Shown here in pieces: positions 1 to 7,130 of a stretch of 9,533 nucleotides of DNA. The notes below the pieces were generated by a model. The model had not been told where the DNA came from. It made no database searches and saw only the letters and a list, made by a program, of their open reading frames with translations. The translations under genes were made by a program, and so were the position numbers. The stretch covers positions 1-9,533 of the forward strand of contig JAUPKO010000821.1 in NCBI GenBank assembly GCA_030837395.1, given 5' to 3'. Source of the DNA: Actinomycetota bacterium (GTDB taxonomy: Bacteria; Actinomycetota; Actinomycetes; S36-B12; UBA10799). Within the stretch, counting starts at the first letter, position 1, and the number at the start of each line of letters is the position of its first letter.

Positions 1-14
1 ACGAGCAGAAGTGA
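1..14 (+). CDS. dnaK: Probable 3' end of dnaK (last three codons)
   Basis: Reading from base 3 gives codons for Glu-Gln-Lys followed by TGA at 12-14. The TGA overlaps the GTG start of grpE as GTGA. A charged Lys-terminal tail directly before grpE is what actinobacterial DnaK proteins show, and dnaK precedes grpE in this operon in Actinobacteria. Only about four codons are visible, so the identity rests on context, not on any domain. Confidence 0.55.
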
Positions 15-661
15 CCGACACCCAGCGCCCCGACGACGGGGCCAACCCCGACGAAGAAGGCGTGCGGGTGACCGACCGGCGCCGGATCGACCCCCTCACC
101 GGGGCGGTCCGGCAGCCGCCGGCCGGCTCGGCCGAACCCGCCCCGGGGCCCGCGCACGCGGCCCCCGCGGCAGGGGGTAGCAGCGACCTGCGGGAAGACG
201 ACGTGCTGGCCGAGGCGGAAGCGGTGGTGGCCGACGAGGCCGCTGCCCTGGCCGAGCAGCAGGTCGTCGAGTTGACGGCCGACCTGCAACGTGTCGCCGC
301 GGAATACAAGAACTACCGCGACCGGATGCAGCGCGAGATGGGCGAAGCCCGCCTGCGCGGCCGAGCCGATGTGGTGTCGGAGCTGATCGCCACCCTCGAC
401 GACCTGGATCGGGCCGCCGAGCACGGCGACCTCGAAGGTCCCGTGAAGGCGCTGGCCGACAACCTCACCGCGGCCCTGAGCCGGGTCGGTGTCGAGCGTT
501 ACGGCGAGGCCGACACACCGTTCGACCCCACCATCCACGAAGCCCTGACTCACGCCGAAGGCGAGGGCCTGACCGGGCCGACGGTGGTCGCGGTCTACCA
601 ACCGGGCTACCGCATGGAGGATCGGATCATCCGGGCTGCCCGCGTGGCCGTGGCCGAGTGA
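11..661 (+). CDS. grpE: GrpE, nucleotide-exchange factor for DnaK
   Basis: GrpE is the cytoplasmic cochaperone that drives ADP release from DnaK and so resets the DnaK-DnaJ cycle. The 216-aa product has a disordered acidic and Pro/Ala-rich N-terminus that includes VTDRRRIDPLTGAVR (residues 20-34), a segment typical of actinobacterial GrpE. A coiled-coil dimerisation helix follows at about 80-125 (VVELTADLQRVAAEYKNYRDR), then DDLDRA at 130-135. The C-terminal beta domain carries FDPTIHEAL (171-179) and ends with VYQPGYRMEDRIIRAARVAV (195-214), the region that contacts DnaK. The GTG at 11 overlaps the probable dnaK stop by 4 nt, which suggests translational coupling. Compared with Mycobacterium GrpE as I recall it, the extra C-terminal acidic tail is missing, so the protein stops right after the beta domain. 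Identification is firm. Confidence 0.96.
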   Translation: MTDTQRPDDGANPDEEGVRVTDRRRIDPLTGAVRQPPAGSAEPAPGPAHAAPAAGGSSDLREDDVLAEAEAVVADEAAALAEQQVVELTADLQRVAAEYKNYRDRMQREMGEARLRGRADVVSELIATLDDLDRAAEHGDLEGPVKALADNLTAALSRVGVERYGEADTPFDPTIHEALTHAEGEGLTGPTVVAVYQPGYRMEDRIIRAARVAVAE

Positions 662-687
662 CCACGGGCACCATTAGCGACAGAGGC

Positions 688-693
688 AGGAGG
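688..693 (+). promoter_or_regulatory. Strong ribosome binding site of dnaJ
   Basis: AGGAGG lies 7 nt before the GTG at 701. It is a perfect Shine-Dalgarno sequence and fixes the dnaJ start at this GTG. It sits in the only real gap (39 nt) of the grpE-dnaJ-hspR unit; no promoter is apparent there. Confidence 0.85.
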
Positions 694-700
694 CACGGGC

Positions 701-1885
701 GTGAGTCAAGCTGATTGGCTGGACAAGGACTTCTACAAACTCCTGGGCGTGTCCAAGTCGGCGGACGCGGCCGAGATCAAGAAGGCCTACCGCAAACTCG
801 CCCGCGAGCTGCACCCGGACACCAACCCGGACCCCAAGGCCGAGGAGCGATTCAAGGCCGTCAGCGAGGCCTACGACGTCGTGGGCGACGTCGACAAACG
901 CAAGGAGTACGACGAACTGCGGGCCATGGGCGCTACCGGCAGGTTCGGCTTCCCAGGCGGCGGCGCCGGTGGCGGTGCCGGTGGTGCTGGCGGGTTCAAT
1001 CCGTCAGATCTGGGCGACCTGTTCGGCCGCGCCGGGCAGGCAGCCGGTGGCTTCCAGGATGTGTTCTCGGGGCTGTTCAATCGCGGCGGTGGGACCACCA
1101 CCGCGCGGACCAGGGCGCGGCGCGGTCAGGACATCGAGTCCGAGGTCAACATTTCGTTCAGTGAGGCGCTGGACGGGGTGACGCTGCCGCTGCGGCTGGC
1201 CACCGAGGGTGCCTGTGGCACCTGCCACGGCACCGGGGCGCGGGCCGGCACCACCCCCCGGGTGTGCCCGACCTGTGAGGGCACGGGTCAGCGGGCCCAG
1301 AACCTTGGCGGATTCGCGTTCGCCGAGCCGTGTGACGAGTGCCTCGGACGCGGGCTCGTCGTCGATGACCCCTGCCCCACCTGCTACGGCTCGGGCCGGG
1401 CGCAAAGCTCGCGGACGGTGCACGCCAGGGTGCCGGCCGGGGTCAAGGACGGTCAGCGGATCAAGCTCAAGGGCAAGGGGGGCCCTGGAGAGGCCGGCGG
1501 CCCCGACGGCGACCTCTACATCGTGGTGCACGTCGACACCCACCCGGTGTTCGCGCGCAACGGCGACAATCTTGAGATCACCGTTCCCGTCACTTTCGAT
1601 GAGGCCGCCTTGGGCGGCAATGTCAAGGTGCCCGTGCTCGGAGGTGGCCTGGTGACCCTCAAACTCCCACCGGGCACGGCCAACGGGCGGACCTTCCGGG
1701 TGCGCGGCAAAGGTGCCTCGCGACGGGATGGCAGCAAGGGCGACATGCTCGTGACGATCAAGGTCTCGGTGCCCGAGGAGGCCGAACTGAACGACGCCGC
1801 CAGGTCGGCGTTGGCGGCCTACCGAGAGGCGACCGCCGGGCACGATCCGCGCGCCACGTTGATGGCGCGGGCGGGAGGCTCGTGA
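701..1885 (+). CDS. dnaJ: DnaJ, type I J-domain cochaperone
   Basis: DnaJ delivers unfolded clients to DnaK and stimulates its ATPase. The 394-aa protein has the full type I layout. The J domain covers about residues 10-72, with the catalytic HPD at 38-40. A Gly/Phe-rich linker runs from about 76 to 135. A four-repeat zinc-finger domain has Cys pairs at 172/175, 189/192, 211/214 and 225/228, in CxxCxGxG-type repeats (the third is CDECLGRG). The beta-rich client-binding and dimerisation domains follow to the end. All eight zinc ligands are present. The length matches the ~395-aa mycobacterial DnaJ1. Its stop TGA shares one base with the hspR ATG, so the two genes are probably co-translated. 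Its position between grpE and hspR marks it as the operon-encoded copy; a second dnaJ elsewhere, as in many Actinobacteria, is likely but not visible here. Confidence 0.97.
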   Translation: MSQADWLDKDFYKLLGVSKSADAAEIKKAYRKLARELHPDTNPDPKAEERFKAVSEAYDVVGDVDKRKEYDELRAMGATGRFGFPGGGAGGGAGGAGGFNPSDLGDLFGRAGQAAGGFQDVFSGLFNRGGGTTTARTRARRGQDIESEVNISFSEALDGVTLPLRLATEGACGTCHGTGARAGTTPRVCPTCEGTGQRAQNLGGFAFAEPCDECLGRGLVVDDPCPTCYGSGRAQSSRTVHARVPAGVKDGQRIKLKGKGGPGEAGGPDGDLYIVVHVDTHPVFARNGDNLEITVPVTFDEAALGGNVKVPVLGGGLVTLKLPPGTANGRTFRVRGKGASRRDGSKGDMLVTIKVSVPEEAELNDAARSALAAYREATAGHDPRATLMARAGGS

Positions 1886-2235
1886 TGAGCAGCCAGCCGC
1901 AGTTGGACACCATCCCCGAGGATGCCCCTGTCTACGTGATCTCGGTCGCCGCAGACTTGGCCGGCCTGCACCCCCAGACCCTGCGCCAGTACGACCGGCT
2001 CGGCATCGTCCGGCCGAGCCGCGCCGGCGGCAAGTATCGGCTCTACTCCATGCGGGATGTGCGCCGGCTCCGGCAGGTGCAGGACCTGGCCGCCGAGGGC
2101 ATGAACCTCATCGGCATCAAGCGAGTGCTCGACCTTCAAGAGCGGGTGCTCGAGTTGGAATCGCGGTTGGCCCGGCACGAAGCCCGCGAGGCGTCGACCG
2201 CACTCGTGGTCTGGCGCCCACCACGGCGTCGTTGA
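1885..2235 (+). CDS. hspR: HspR, MerR-family heat-shock repressor
   Basis: HspR is the autoregulatory repressor of the dnaK operon and usually of clpB in Actinobacteria. It binds HAIR inverted repeats, with DnaK as corepressor. The 116-aa product has the MerR-type winged HTH signature VYVISVAADLAGLHPQTLRQ (residues 16-35) followed by YDRLGIV, a wing containing YRLYSMRDVRRLR (51-63), and a Leu-rich helix (about 81-100) suited to dimerisation. It ends in a hydrophobic-then-basic tail, ALVVWRPPRRR; to my knowledge similar HspR tails have been implicated in DnaK contact. An in-frame GTG lies 3 nt upstream at 1882, but the GGGAGG at 1873-1878 is 6 nt from the ATG at 1885 and only 3 nt from the GTG, so I chose ATG. 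The protein is slightly shorter than the ~126-aa mycobacterial homologue. The last gene of the chaperone operon is its usual place. Confidence 0.95.
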   Translation: MSSQPQLDTIPEDAPVYVISVAADLAGLHPQTLRQYDRLGIVRPSRAGGKYRLYSMRDVRRLRQVQDLAAEGMNLIGIKRVLDLQERVLELESRLARHEAREASTALVVWRPPRRR

Positions 2236-2295
2236 TGGGCGTTCCATGGGCAGCTCCCGCCAGTTGACCCGGGGCCTCGGGCACAGGCCGCCATA

Positions 2296-2352
2296 TGTGG
2301 CGGGTTCCGCCCGGCTCCCCGACGGTTGTGGCGGGTTCTTCCCAGGCTCGCC
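2296..2352 (+). repeat. Pair of ~25-nt direct repeats in the clpB leader
   Basis: TGTGGCGGGTTC occurs at 2296-2307 and again at 2327-2338, exactly 31 nt apart. The similarity continues: CCC, GGCTC and CCC blocks follow in both copies with a 1-nt indel and a few changes. The first copy also forms the right arm of a short inverted repeat (CCGCCA, TATG loop, TGGCGG; 2288-2303). The pair occupies the middle of the 163-nt hspR-clpB gap. A regulatory role is inference; the repeat itself is plain in the sequence. Confidence 0.6.
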
Positions 2353-2387
2353 CCCGCACCCCCGACACTTCACTCCCGTACTTCGAT

Positions 2388-2392
2388 AGGAA
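2388..2392 (+). promoter_or_regulatory. Ribosome binding site of clpB
   Basis: AGGAA lies 6 nt before the ATG at 2399 and supports this start. No other in-frame start nearby has a comparable site. Confidence 0.6.
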
Positions 2393-2398
2393 CGACTC

Positions 2399-4987
2399 AT
2401 GGACATCGAATTCACCACCAAAGCCCAAGATGCGCTAGGTGCCGCCGTGCGGCGGGCGGCGGCCAACGGCAATGCCGAGGTGCAGCCGGTCCACCTGCTT
2501 GACGCACTACTCGGCCAGGGCGAAGGCATCGCCACAGCACTGCTGGACTCGATGGGCGCCGACCGTCGGGTGTTGGCGTCCGCCGTCGCCGCAGAGATGG
2601 CGCGGCTGCCGTCCGCCGCAGGCAGCACCGTCGGAACCCCGGGGCTCTCCCGGACGATGTACGCGGTGCTGCAGGCGGCCCAGGATCTGGCCAAGTCCCG
2701 CGGCGACGAGTACGTCTCGACCGAACACCTGCTGGTGGGCCTGTCATCTGCCGGCGGAACGGGCGTCTCGGACCTCCTGGCCTCGGCCGGTGCTACCACC
2801 GAAGCTCTGCTCGCGGCGTTGTCCCAGGTCAAAGGTGCCGAGCGCGTCAATACCAGGGACCCCGAGGAGACCTTCCAGGCCCTGGAGAAGTACGGCGTCG
2901 ACCTGACCAAGCGGGCCGCCGAGGGCAAGATCGACCCGGTGATCGGCCGCGACGCCGAGATTCGCCGGGTGATCCAGGTGCTGTCGCGGCGGACCAAGAA
3001 CAACCCGGTGCTGATCGGCGAGCCCGGTGTGGGCAAGACGGCCGTGGTGGAGGGCCTGGCCCGGCGGATCGTGGAGGGCGACGTGCCGGAGTCGTTGCGG
3101 GGCAAGCGGTTGATCTCGCTGGACCTGGGTTCGATGGTGGCCGGTGCCAAATACCGCGGCGAATTCGAGGAGCGGCTCAAGGCGGTGTTGGCAGAGATCG
3201 CTGGCAGCGAGGGCCAAGTGGTCACCTTCATCGACGAGTTGCACACGGTCGTGGGGGCCGGAGCGTCCGGCGAGGGGGCGATGGACGCGAGCAACATGCT
3301 CAAGCCGATGCTGGCGCGCGGTGAACTACGGCTGATCGGGGCGACCACGCTGGACGAGTACCGCGAGCGGATCGAGAAGGACGCCGCGTTGGAGCGCAGG
3401 TTCCAGCAGGTGTTCGTCGGTGAGCCGAGCGTGGAGGACACCATCGGCATCCTGCGCGGCCTGAAGGAGAAGTACGAGGCGCACCATAAGGTGGCTATCG
3501 CCGATGCCGCGCTGGTGGCGGCGGCCACGCTGTCGGACCGCTACATCACCTCCCGGTTCCTGCCGGACAAGGCGATCGACCTCGTGGACGAGGCCTCCAG
3601 TCGGCTGCGGATGGCCATCGACTCCTCGCCGGAGGAGATCGACACGTTGCAGCGCCAGGTGGACCGGCTGCGGATGGAGGAACTCGCCCTTGCGAACGAG
3701 GCTGACGAGGCCTCCAAGGCGCGGCTGAAGAAGATTCAGGGAGACATCGCCGACAAGGATGAGGCCCTGCGTGGCCTGCGCACCCGTTGGGAACAGGAGA
3801 AGGGCGCCCTCGACCAGATCGGTGAGATCAAGATCCTCATCGATGACTTGCGCTCGGTGGCCGAGCGGGCCCAGCGCGAGGGCAACTTCGAACACGCCTC
3901 TCAGATCATCTACGGCGAGATCCCGGCGCTGGAGGCCCAGTTGGCCGACGCCACCGCCGCCGCCAACGAGCGGGAGGGCATGGTCAGCGAGGAGGTCGGC
4001 GCGGACGATGTGGCTGAGGTCGTCTCGGCCTGGACGGGTATCCCGGCCGGGCGGCTGTTGGAGGGCGAGTCCGCGAAGCTGCTGCGCATGGAGGACTACC
4101 TGGGCGACCGGGTGATCGGCCAGGCCGATGCCGTGCGCACAGTGTCTGATGCCGTGCGTCGGTCCCGTGCGGGCATCTCGGACCCGAATCGCCCCACCGG
4201 TTCGTTCCTCTTCCTGGGCCCGACCGGCGTCGGCAAGACCGAACTGGCCAAGGCCCTGGCCGACTTCCTGTTCGATGACGAGCGCGCGATGGTCCGCATC
4301 GACATGAGCGAATACGGCGAGAAGCACTCAGTCGCACGCCTTGTCGGGGCCCCACCTGGGTACGTCGGCTACGAGGAGGGCGGGCAACTGACCGAAGCCG
4401 TCCGGCGCCGCCCCTACTCGGTGGTGCTGTTGGACGAGGTCGAGAAGGCCCACCCGGAGGTCTTCAACGTGCTGCTGCAGGTGTTCGATGACGGTCGCCT
4501 CACGGACGGTCAAGGGCGCACGGTCGACTTCCGCAACGTGATCCTGATCCTCACCTCCAACCTGGGTTCGCAGTACCTGATCGACACCTCCAAGCCGTTC
4601 GACGTGCGCTCGGCCGAGGTGATGGAGGTGGTACGCGCTGCGTTTAAGCCCGAGTTCCTCAACCGGCTCGACGACATCGTGATGTTCCACCCGCTCAGCG
4701 AGGCCGACCTGGCGCACATCGTGGACTTGCAGGTCGACCTGCTGCAACGACGCCTCGACGACCGTCGGATCACCCTCGACGTCACGGACAACGCCCGCGC
4801 CTGGTTGGCGCACCGGGGTTTCGACCCGATCTACGGTGCCCGTCCGCTGCGGCGTCTGGTGCAGACCGCCGTCGGCGACCAATTGGCCCGCCAACTGCTG
4901 GCCGGCGCGGTGCCCGATGGGGCCACGGTGCTGGTGGACGCTCCGGAAGGGGCCGACGCCGGCGACCTCACCGTCCAGCCGGTCTGA
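2399..4987 (+). CDS. clpB: ClpB, AAA+ protein disaggregase
   Basis: ClpB is the ATP-driven hexameric disaggregase that threads aggregated proteins through its pore and hands them to DnaK-DnaJ-GrpE. The 862-aa protein is full length (mycobacterial ClpB is about 850). An N-terminal Clp_N domain spans about 1-145. AAA domain 1 has Walker A GEPGVGKT at 207-214, Walker B with D279-E280, and pore Tyr252 in AKYRGEFEERLK. The coiled-coil middle domain, which docks DnaK and separates ClpB from ClpA/ClpC, covers about 405-525. AAA domain 2 has Walker A GPTGVGKT at 607-614, Walker B with D679-E680, and the pore loop GYVGY at 654-658. The C-terminal domain holds the sensor-2 motif GARPLRR. No ClpP-docking IGF/L loop is evident, in line with ClpB. 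Placement directly after hspR suggests the same heat-shock control, though no clear HAIR operator was found in its leader. Confidence 0.97.
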   Translation: MDIEFTTKAQDALGAAVRRAAANGNAEVQPVHLLDALLGQGEGIATALLDSMGADRRVLASAVAAEMARLPSAAGSTVGTPGLSRTMYAVLQAAQDLAKSRGDEYVSTEHLLVGLSSAGGTGVSDLLASAGATTEALLAALSQVKGAERVNTRDPEETFQALEKYGVDLTKRAAEGKIDPVIGRDAEIRRVIQVLSRRTKNNPVLIGEPGVGKTAVVEGLARRIVEGDVPESLRGKRLISLDLGSMVAGAKYRGEFEERLKAVLAEIAGSEGQVVTFIDELHTVVGAGASGEGAMDASNMLKPMLARGELRLIGATTLDEYRERIEKDAALERRFQQVFVGEPSVEDTIGILRGLKEKYEAHHKVAIADAALVAAATLSDRYITSRFLPDKAIDLVDEASSRLRMAIDSSPEEIDTLQRQVDRLRMEELALANEADEASKARLKKIQGDIADKDEALRGLRTRWEQEKGALDQIGEIKILIDDLRSVAERAQREGNFEHASQIIYGEIPALEAQLADATAAANEREGMVSEEVGADDVAEVVSAWTGIPAGRLLEGESAKLLRMEDYLGDRVIGQADAVRTVSDAVRRSRAGISDPNRPTGSFLFLGPTGVGKTELAKALADFLFDDERAMVRIDMSEYGEKHSVARLVGAPPGYVGYEEGGQLTEAVRRRPYSVVLLDEVEKAHPEVFNVLLQVFDDGRLTDGQGRTVDFRNVILILTSNLGSQYLIDTSKPFDVRSAEVMEVVRAAFKPEFLNRLDDIVMFHPLSEADLAHIVDLQVDLLQRRLDDRRITLDVTDNARAWLAHRGFDPIYGARPLRRLVQTAVGDQLARQLLAGAVPDGATVLVDAPEGADAGDLTVQPV

Positions 4988-5007
4988 CGACGCCGGGCCT
5001 CCGCGGT

Positions 5008-5091
5008 GGTGGTCCCCCCGGCTGCTACGGCGCTTGTCCGTGGAGATTCGGACTCGTGCGCTGTCTGCCTTCACGCAGCCGGGGGACCACC
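5008..5091. terminator. Nested inverted repeat between convergent genes, possible bidirectional terminator
   Basis: An outer stem pairs 5008-5025 (GGTGGTCCCCCCGGCTGC) with 5075-5091, with one bulged C. Within its loop GCGC at 5030-5033 can pair with 5058-5061, and GTCCG at 5036-5040 with CGGAC at 5049-5053 around an 8-nt loop. The structure lies between the clpB stop (4987) and the stop of the minus-strand gene (5145), so it is placed to end both transcripts. There is no T tract on either side, so termination is inferred only from structure and position. Confidence 0.5.
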
Positions 5092-5144
5092 CCCGCTGCT
5101 GCCCGGCTCCCCGTGCAGCCCCGCGGCAGGACCCCGCGGCGCGC

Positions 5145-5978
5145 TCACTCCGGGTGCGTCCCCCGGTTCAGGGCGGAGAGTTCGCGCAGCAGGCTGGCGG
5201 CATCGAGCCCCGCCCGACGGCGGGGCTCGGACCGTCCCGGGGGTGCGGGTTGCCGCTCGGGCGGCGGCGGGACAACAAGCAGGCCCACCTTGGCCAACGC
5301 GTCGATGATCTGCGCCGTCTCGTAGATGCTCAGGCCGCAGTGGTCCGCCAGCATGTCCAGCGTGCGCAGGCCGTCCACCTTGGTCAGAACCGCCCAGTCG
5401 TAGGGCCCGAGTAGCAGGTTGGCGCGTGGGGCGGCCAACATGGACGGCCGGGGCACGCCATCCGGACCGCCAAGGCGGCGGACCATCTCCTCCCACACGT
5501 CGCGACGGGTGGCGGCGGCCTGCAGGAGTTCGTCCACCGGTACCGGGTGGTCCAGCCGGGCGATGGCGGCGTCGTCGGGGAACTGCGCCGTGCCAATCAG
5601 GTCCCAGCCGAGCAGGTCTGCGATCTGGTCGATGATCTGCACCCGGACGATGTGTTCCACCTCATCGCGCGCCACCGCGCCGTCACCGACGAGCAGGTCA
5701 CCCAGTGGTGCCGCGTCGTGCCGGTCGGCCTGCGTGCGCAGGGCCGCGTCGAGCGCCTCCGGTCGTACGAGGCCCGCCGACAGCAGACGCACGCCCAGTC
5801 GGGGTCGCGGCCCCGGCACCGCGCTGGCCAGCACCACACCGGCGTCGAACCAGACGCTGGCAACATCGCCGGTTGCCGCGGTCATATCGATCCGGCCGGT
5901 GAAAGCCCCCGCGGCGGCCGCCCGCAACACGTCCTCGGCCACCTGCTGGGCCGGGGTGAACGTACCCTGGACTGTCAT
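5145..5978 (-). CDS. DUF4388 (PATAN-like) domain protein with C-terminal winged-helix-like segment
   Basis: I recognise the DUF4388/PATAN family but not a specific function. Of 277 aa, residues 16-60 have the family opening (GAFTGRI at 24-30, VWFDAGVVLASAVPG at 42-56). Two tandem units of the form LG.LL..G......L...Q follow at 61-83 and 92-114, the second leading into QIADLLGWDLIGTAQF (118-133). Residues 190-236 resemble a small winged helix (WAVLTKVDGLRTLDMLA, then ETAQIIDALAKVGLLVV). A Pro/Arg-rich linker and a short helix end the protein. It has no signal peptide or membrane segment, so it is likely cytoplasmic. Bacterial DUF4388 proteins often accompany MglA-type GTPases, roadblock proteins or response regulators; none is nearby here. 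The gene is convergent with clpB and divergent from the asparaginase. The ATG at 5978 has no convincing Shine-Dalgarno, but the family N-terminus fits this start. Confidence 0.75.
   Translation of the reverse strand: MTVQGTFTPAQQVAEDVLRAAAAGAFTGRIDMTAATGDVASVWFDAGVVLASAVPGPRPRLGVRLLSAGLVRPEALDAALRTQADRHDAAPLGDLLVGDGAVARDEVEHIVRVQIIDQIADLLGWDLIGTAQFPDDAAIARLDHPVPVDELLQAAATRRDVWEEMVRRLGGPDGVPRPSMLAAPRANLLLGPYDWAVLTKVDGLRTLDMLADHCGLSIYETAQIIDALAKVGLLVVPPPPERQPAPPGRSEPRRRAGLDAASLLRELSALNRGTHPE
5204..5229 (-). other. Perfect 11-bp stem-loop inside the DUF4388 gene
   Basis: CGAGCCCCGCC at 5204-5214 is the exact reverse complement of 5219-5229, with a 4-nt loop. It lies about 60 nt before the DUF4388 stop, in the Pro/Arg-rich linker codons. 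It is very GC-rich and would fold in RNA from either strand. It may be an mRNA structure or simply a consequence of Arg/Pro/Gly codons. Confidence 0.5.
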
Positions 5979-6070
5979 GGGCTCATGCTGCCACGAGCCC
6001 GGGCGCTATGGTCGCGGTGATCATCGACAACGGGGTCGCCAGGGGGCAGGCGCACGGGAGTGGAGGGTGT

Positions 6071-7054
6071 ATGCGGTACATCGGGTCGGGAGTGCCCGCG
6101 CCGCCTGCGGTGGAGGTGGTGCGCGGAGGCATCATCGAGAGTGTTCATCGCGCGCACATCGCCGTGGTGGGGCCCGACGGCAGATTGCTGCAGGCGGCCG
6201 GTGACCCGGAGGTGAGGGTGTTCGCGCGCTCCTCGCTCAAACCGCTGATCGCCGCAGCCATGGTGGACCTCGGTTTCCGCCCGTCCTCGCCGCAGTCCGC
6301 GGCACTGTCAGCGGCCTCTCACTCCGGCGAGCCGTTCCACGTGGCCTCGGTGCAGGCCATGCTGGCAGCGGTCGGCCTCAACGCCGACGCGCTCGCCAAC
6401 ACCCCGGACTGGCCCTTCGACGAGACGGCCCGGGTGGCGTGGATCGCCGGCGGCGGGCAGAAGACGCGGCTGCACGCCAACTGCTCGGGCAAACACGCCG
6501 CGATGCTCACCACGTGCGTGGTCAACGGTTGGGACGTCGGCAGCTATCTGTCACCGAGCCACCCCTTGCCGATGGCCTTGGGAGAGGCCGTGGCCGCCAG
6601 CACCGGGGCGGACCCTGCGGATGTGGCGGTCGACGGCTGTGGGGCGGCGATCTGGGCCGTCCCGCTGGTCGGGCTGGCCAGCGCCTTCGCCGGCTTGGCG
6701 GCGGCAGCCCCTGGCAGCTCCCAGCGGGTGATCGCCGATGGCATGCGGGCCGCCCCAGAGTTCGTCGGCGGCAGTAGGCGGGAGGCGACCGAGCTCATGC
6801 GGGCCTTCCCGGGGATGATCGCCAAAGACGGTGCCGACGGCGTCTATGCGGCGACCCTGCCGGACGGTCGAGGGGTGGCGCTGAAGTTGGAAGACGGTGC
6901 TCCGCGCGCCCGTCCCGCAGCCATTGCGGGCACCTTGGCCCTGCTGGGCTTGGACCCGGCGGCCTTGGCTCCGGTGCTGGACTGGGAGAAGGTTAACGGC
7001 GGTGGCCGGCCGGTGGGGCAGATGCGTCCGGTGATGGAGTTGCGCGAGGTCTGA
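6071..7054 (+). CDS. L-asparaginase, PF06089 / Rhizobium etli ReAV type
   Basis: The product (327 aa) belongs to the asparaginase II family exemplified by R. etli ReAV, which hydrolyses L-asparagine to aspartate and ammonia and is unrelated to E. coli AnsA/AnsB. The family opening VEVVRGGIIESVHRAHIAVV is followed by ARSSLKPL (SxxK, Ser54 and Lys57), SHSGEPFHV (Ser83), NCSGKHAAML (Cys138, Lys141) and DGCGAAIWAVPL (Cys190). Near the end are AKDGADGVYAA (Lys252), GVALKLEDG and RA. These align with the residues reported for ReAV: Ser48/Lys51, Ser80/Lys263 and the Cys135-Lys138-Cys189 metal site. No signal peptide is seen, so it is cytoplasmic. I chose the ATG at 6071, preceded by GGAGGG and matching the family start, over the in-frame ATG at 6008, whose extra 21 residues look unrelated. 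It is divergent from the DUF4388 gene across about 90 nt. Substrate specificity is inferred from the family. Confidence 0.88.
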   Translation: MRYIGSGVPAPPAVEVVRGGIIESVHRAHIAVVGPDGRLLQAAGDPEVRVFARSSLKPLIAAAMVDLGFRPSSPQSAALSAASHSGEPFHVASVQAMLAAVGLNADALANTPDWPFDETARVAWIAGGGQKTRLHANCSGKHAAMLTTCVVNGWDVGSYLSPSHPLPMALGEAVAASTGADPADVAVDGCGAAIWAVPLVGLASAFAGLAAAAPGSSQRVIADGMRAAPEFVGGSRREATELMRAFPGMIAKDGADGVYAATLPDGRGVALKLEDGAPRARPAAIAGTLALLGLDPAALAPVLDWEKVNGGGRPVGQMRPVMELREV

Positions 7055-7130
7055 GGGCAGTTTCCGGTGGCGGCGAATGCTTGCTGGCGGCATGCACGCT
7101 GGTCCGGCGCAAGACGGCGTTGGCGTGAAA

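Noticed and set aside
2120..2140. HAIR-like half-sites with the right 7-nt spacing inside hspR (AGCGAGT and CTTCAAG).
   Set aside because: Only 9 of 14 positions match the HAIR consensus, a level expected many times by chance in a window this size, and the bases encode the conserved HspR helix IKRVLDLQ.
2264..2269. TTGACC as a -35 element for clpB.
   Set aside because: No -10 hexamer occurs at 16-19 nt; the nearest AT-rich bases (CATATG) are 22 nt away.
1819..3528. A 569-codon open frame on the minus strand across dnaJ end, hspR and the clpB start; similarly long minus-strand frames at 3326-4327 and 4328-5074.
   Set aside because: They lie antisense to clear dnaJ, hspR and clpB genes and have low-complexity Ser/Arg/Ala or His/Gly-rich products with no recognisable family. 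Such mirror frames are expected in high-GC DNA.
6008..6070. Longer asparaginase start at ATG 6008.
   Set aside because: It adds 21 residues not resembling the family N-terminus, and it lacks the ribosome binding site seen before 6071.
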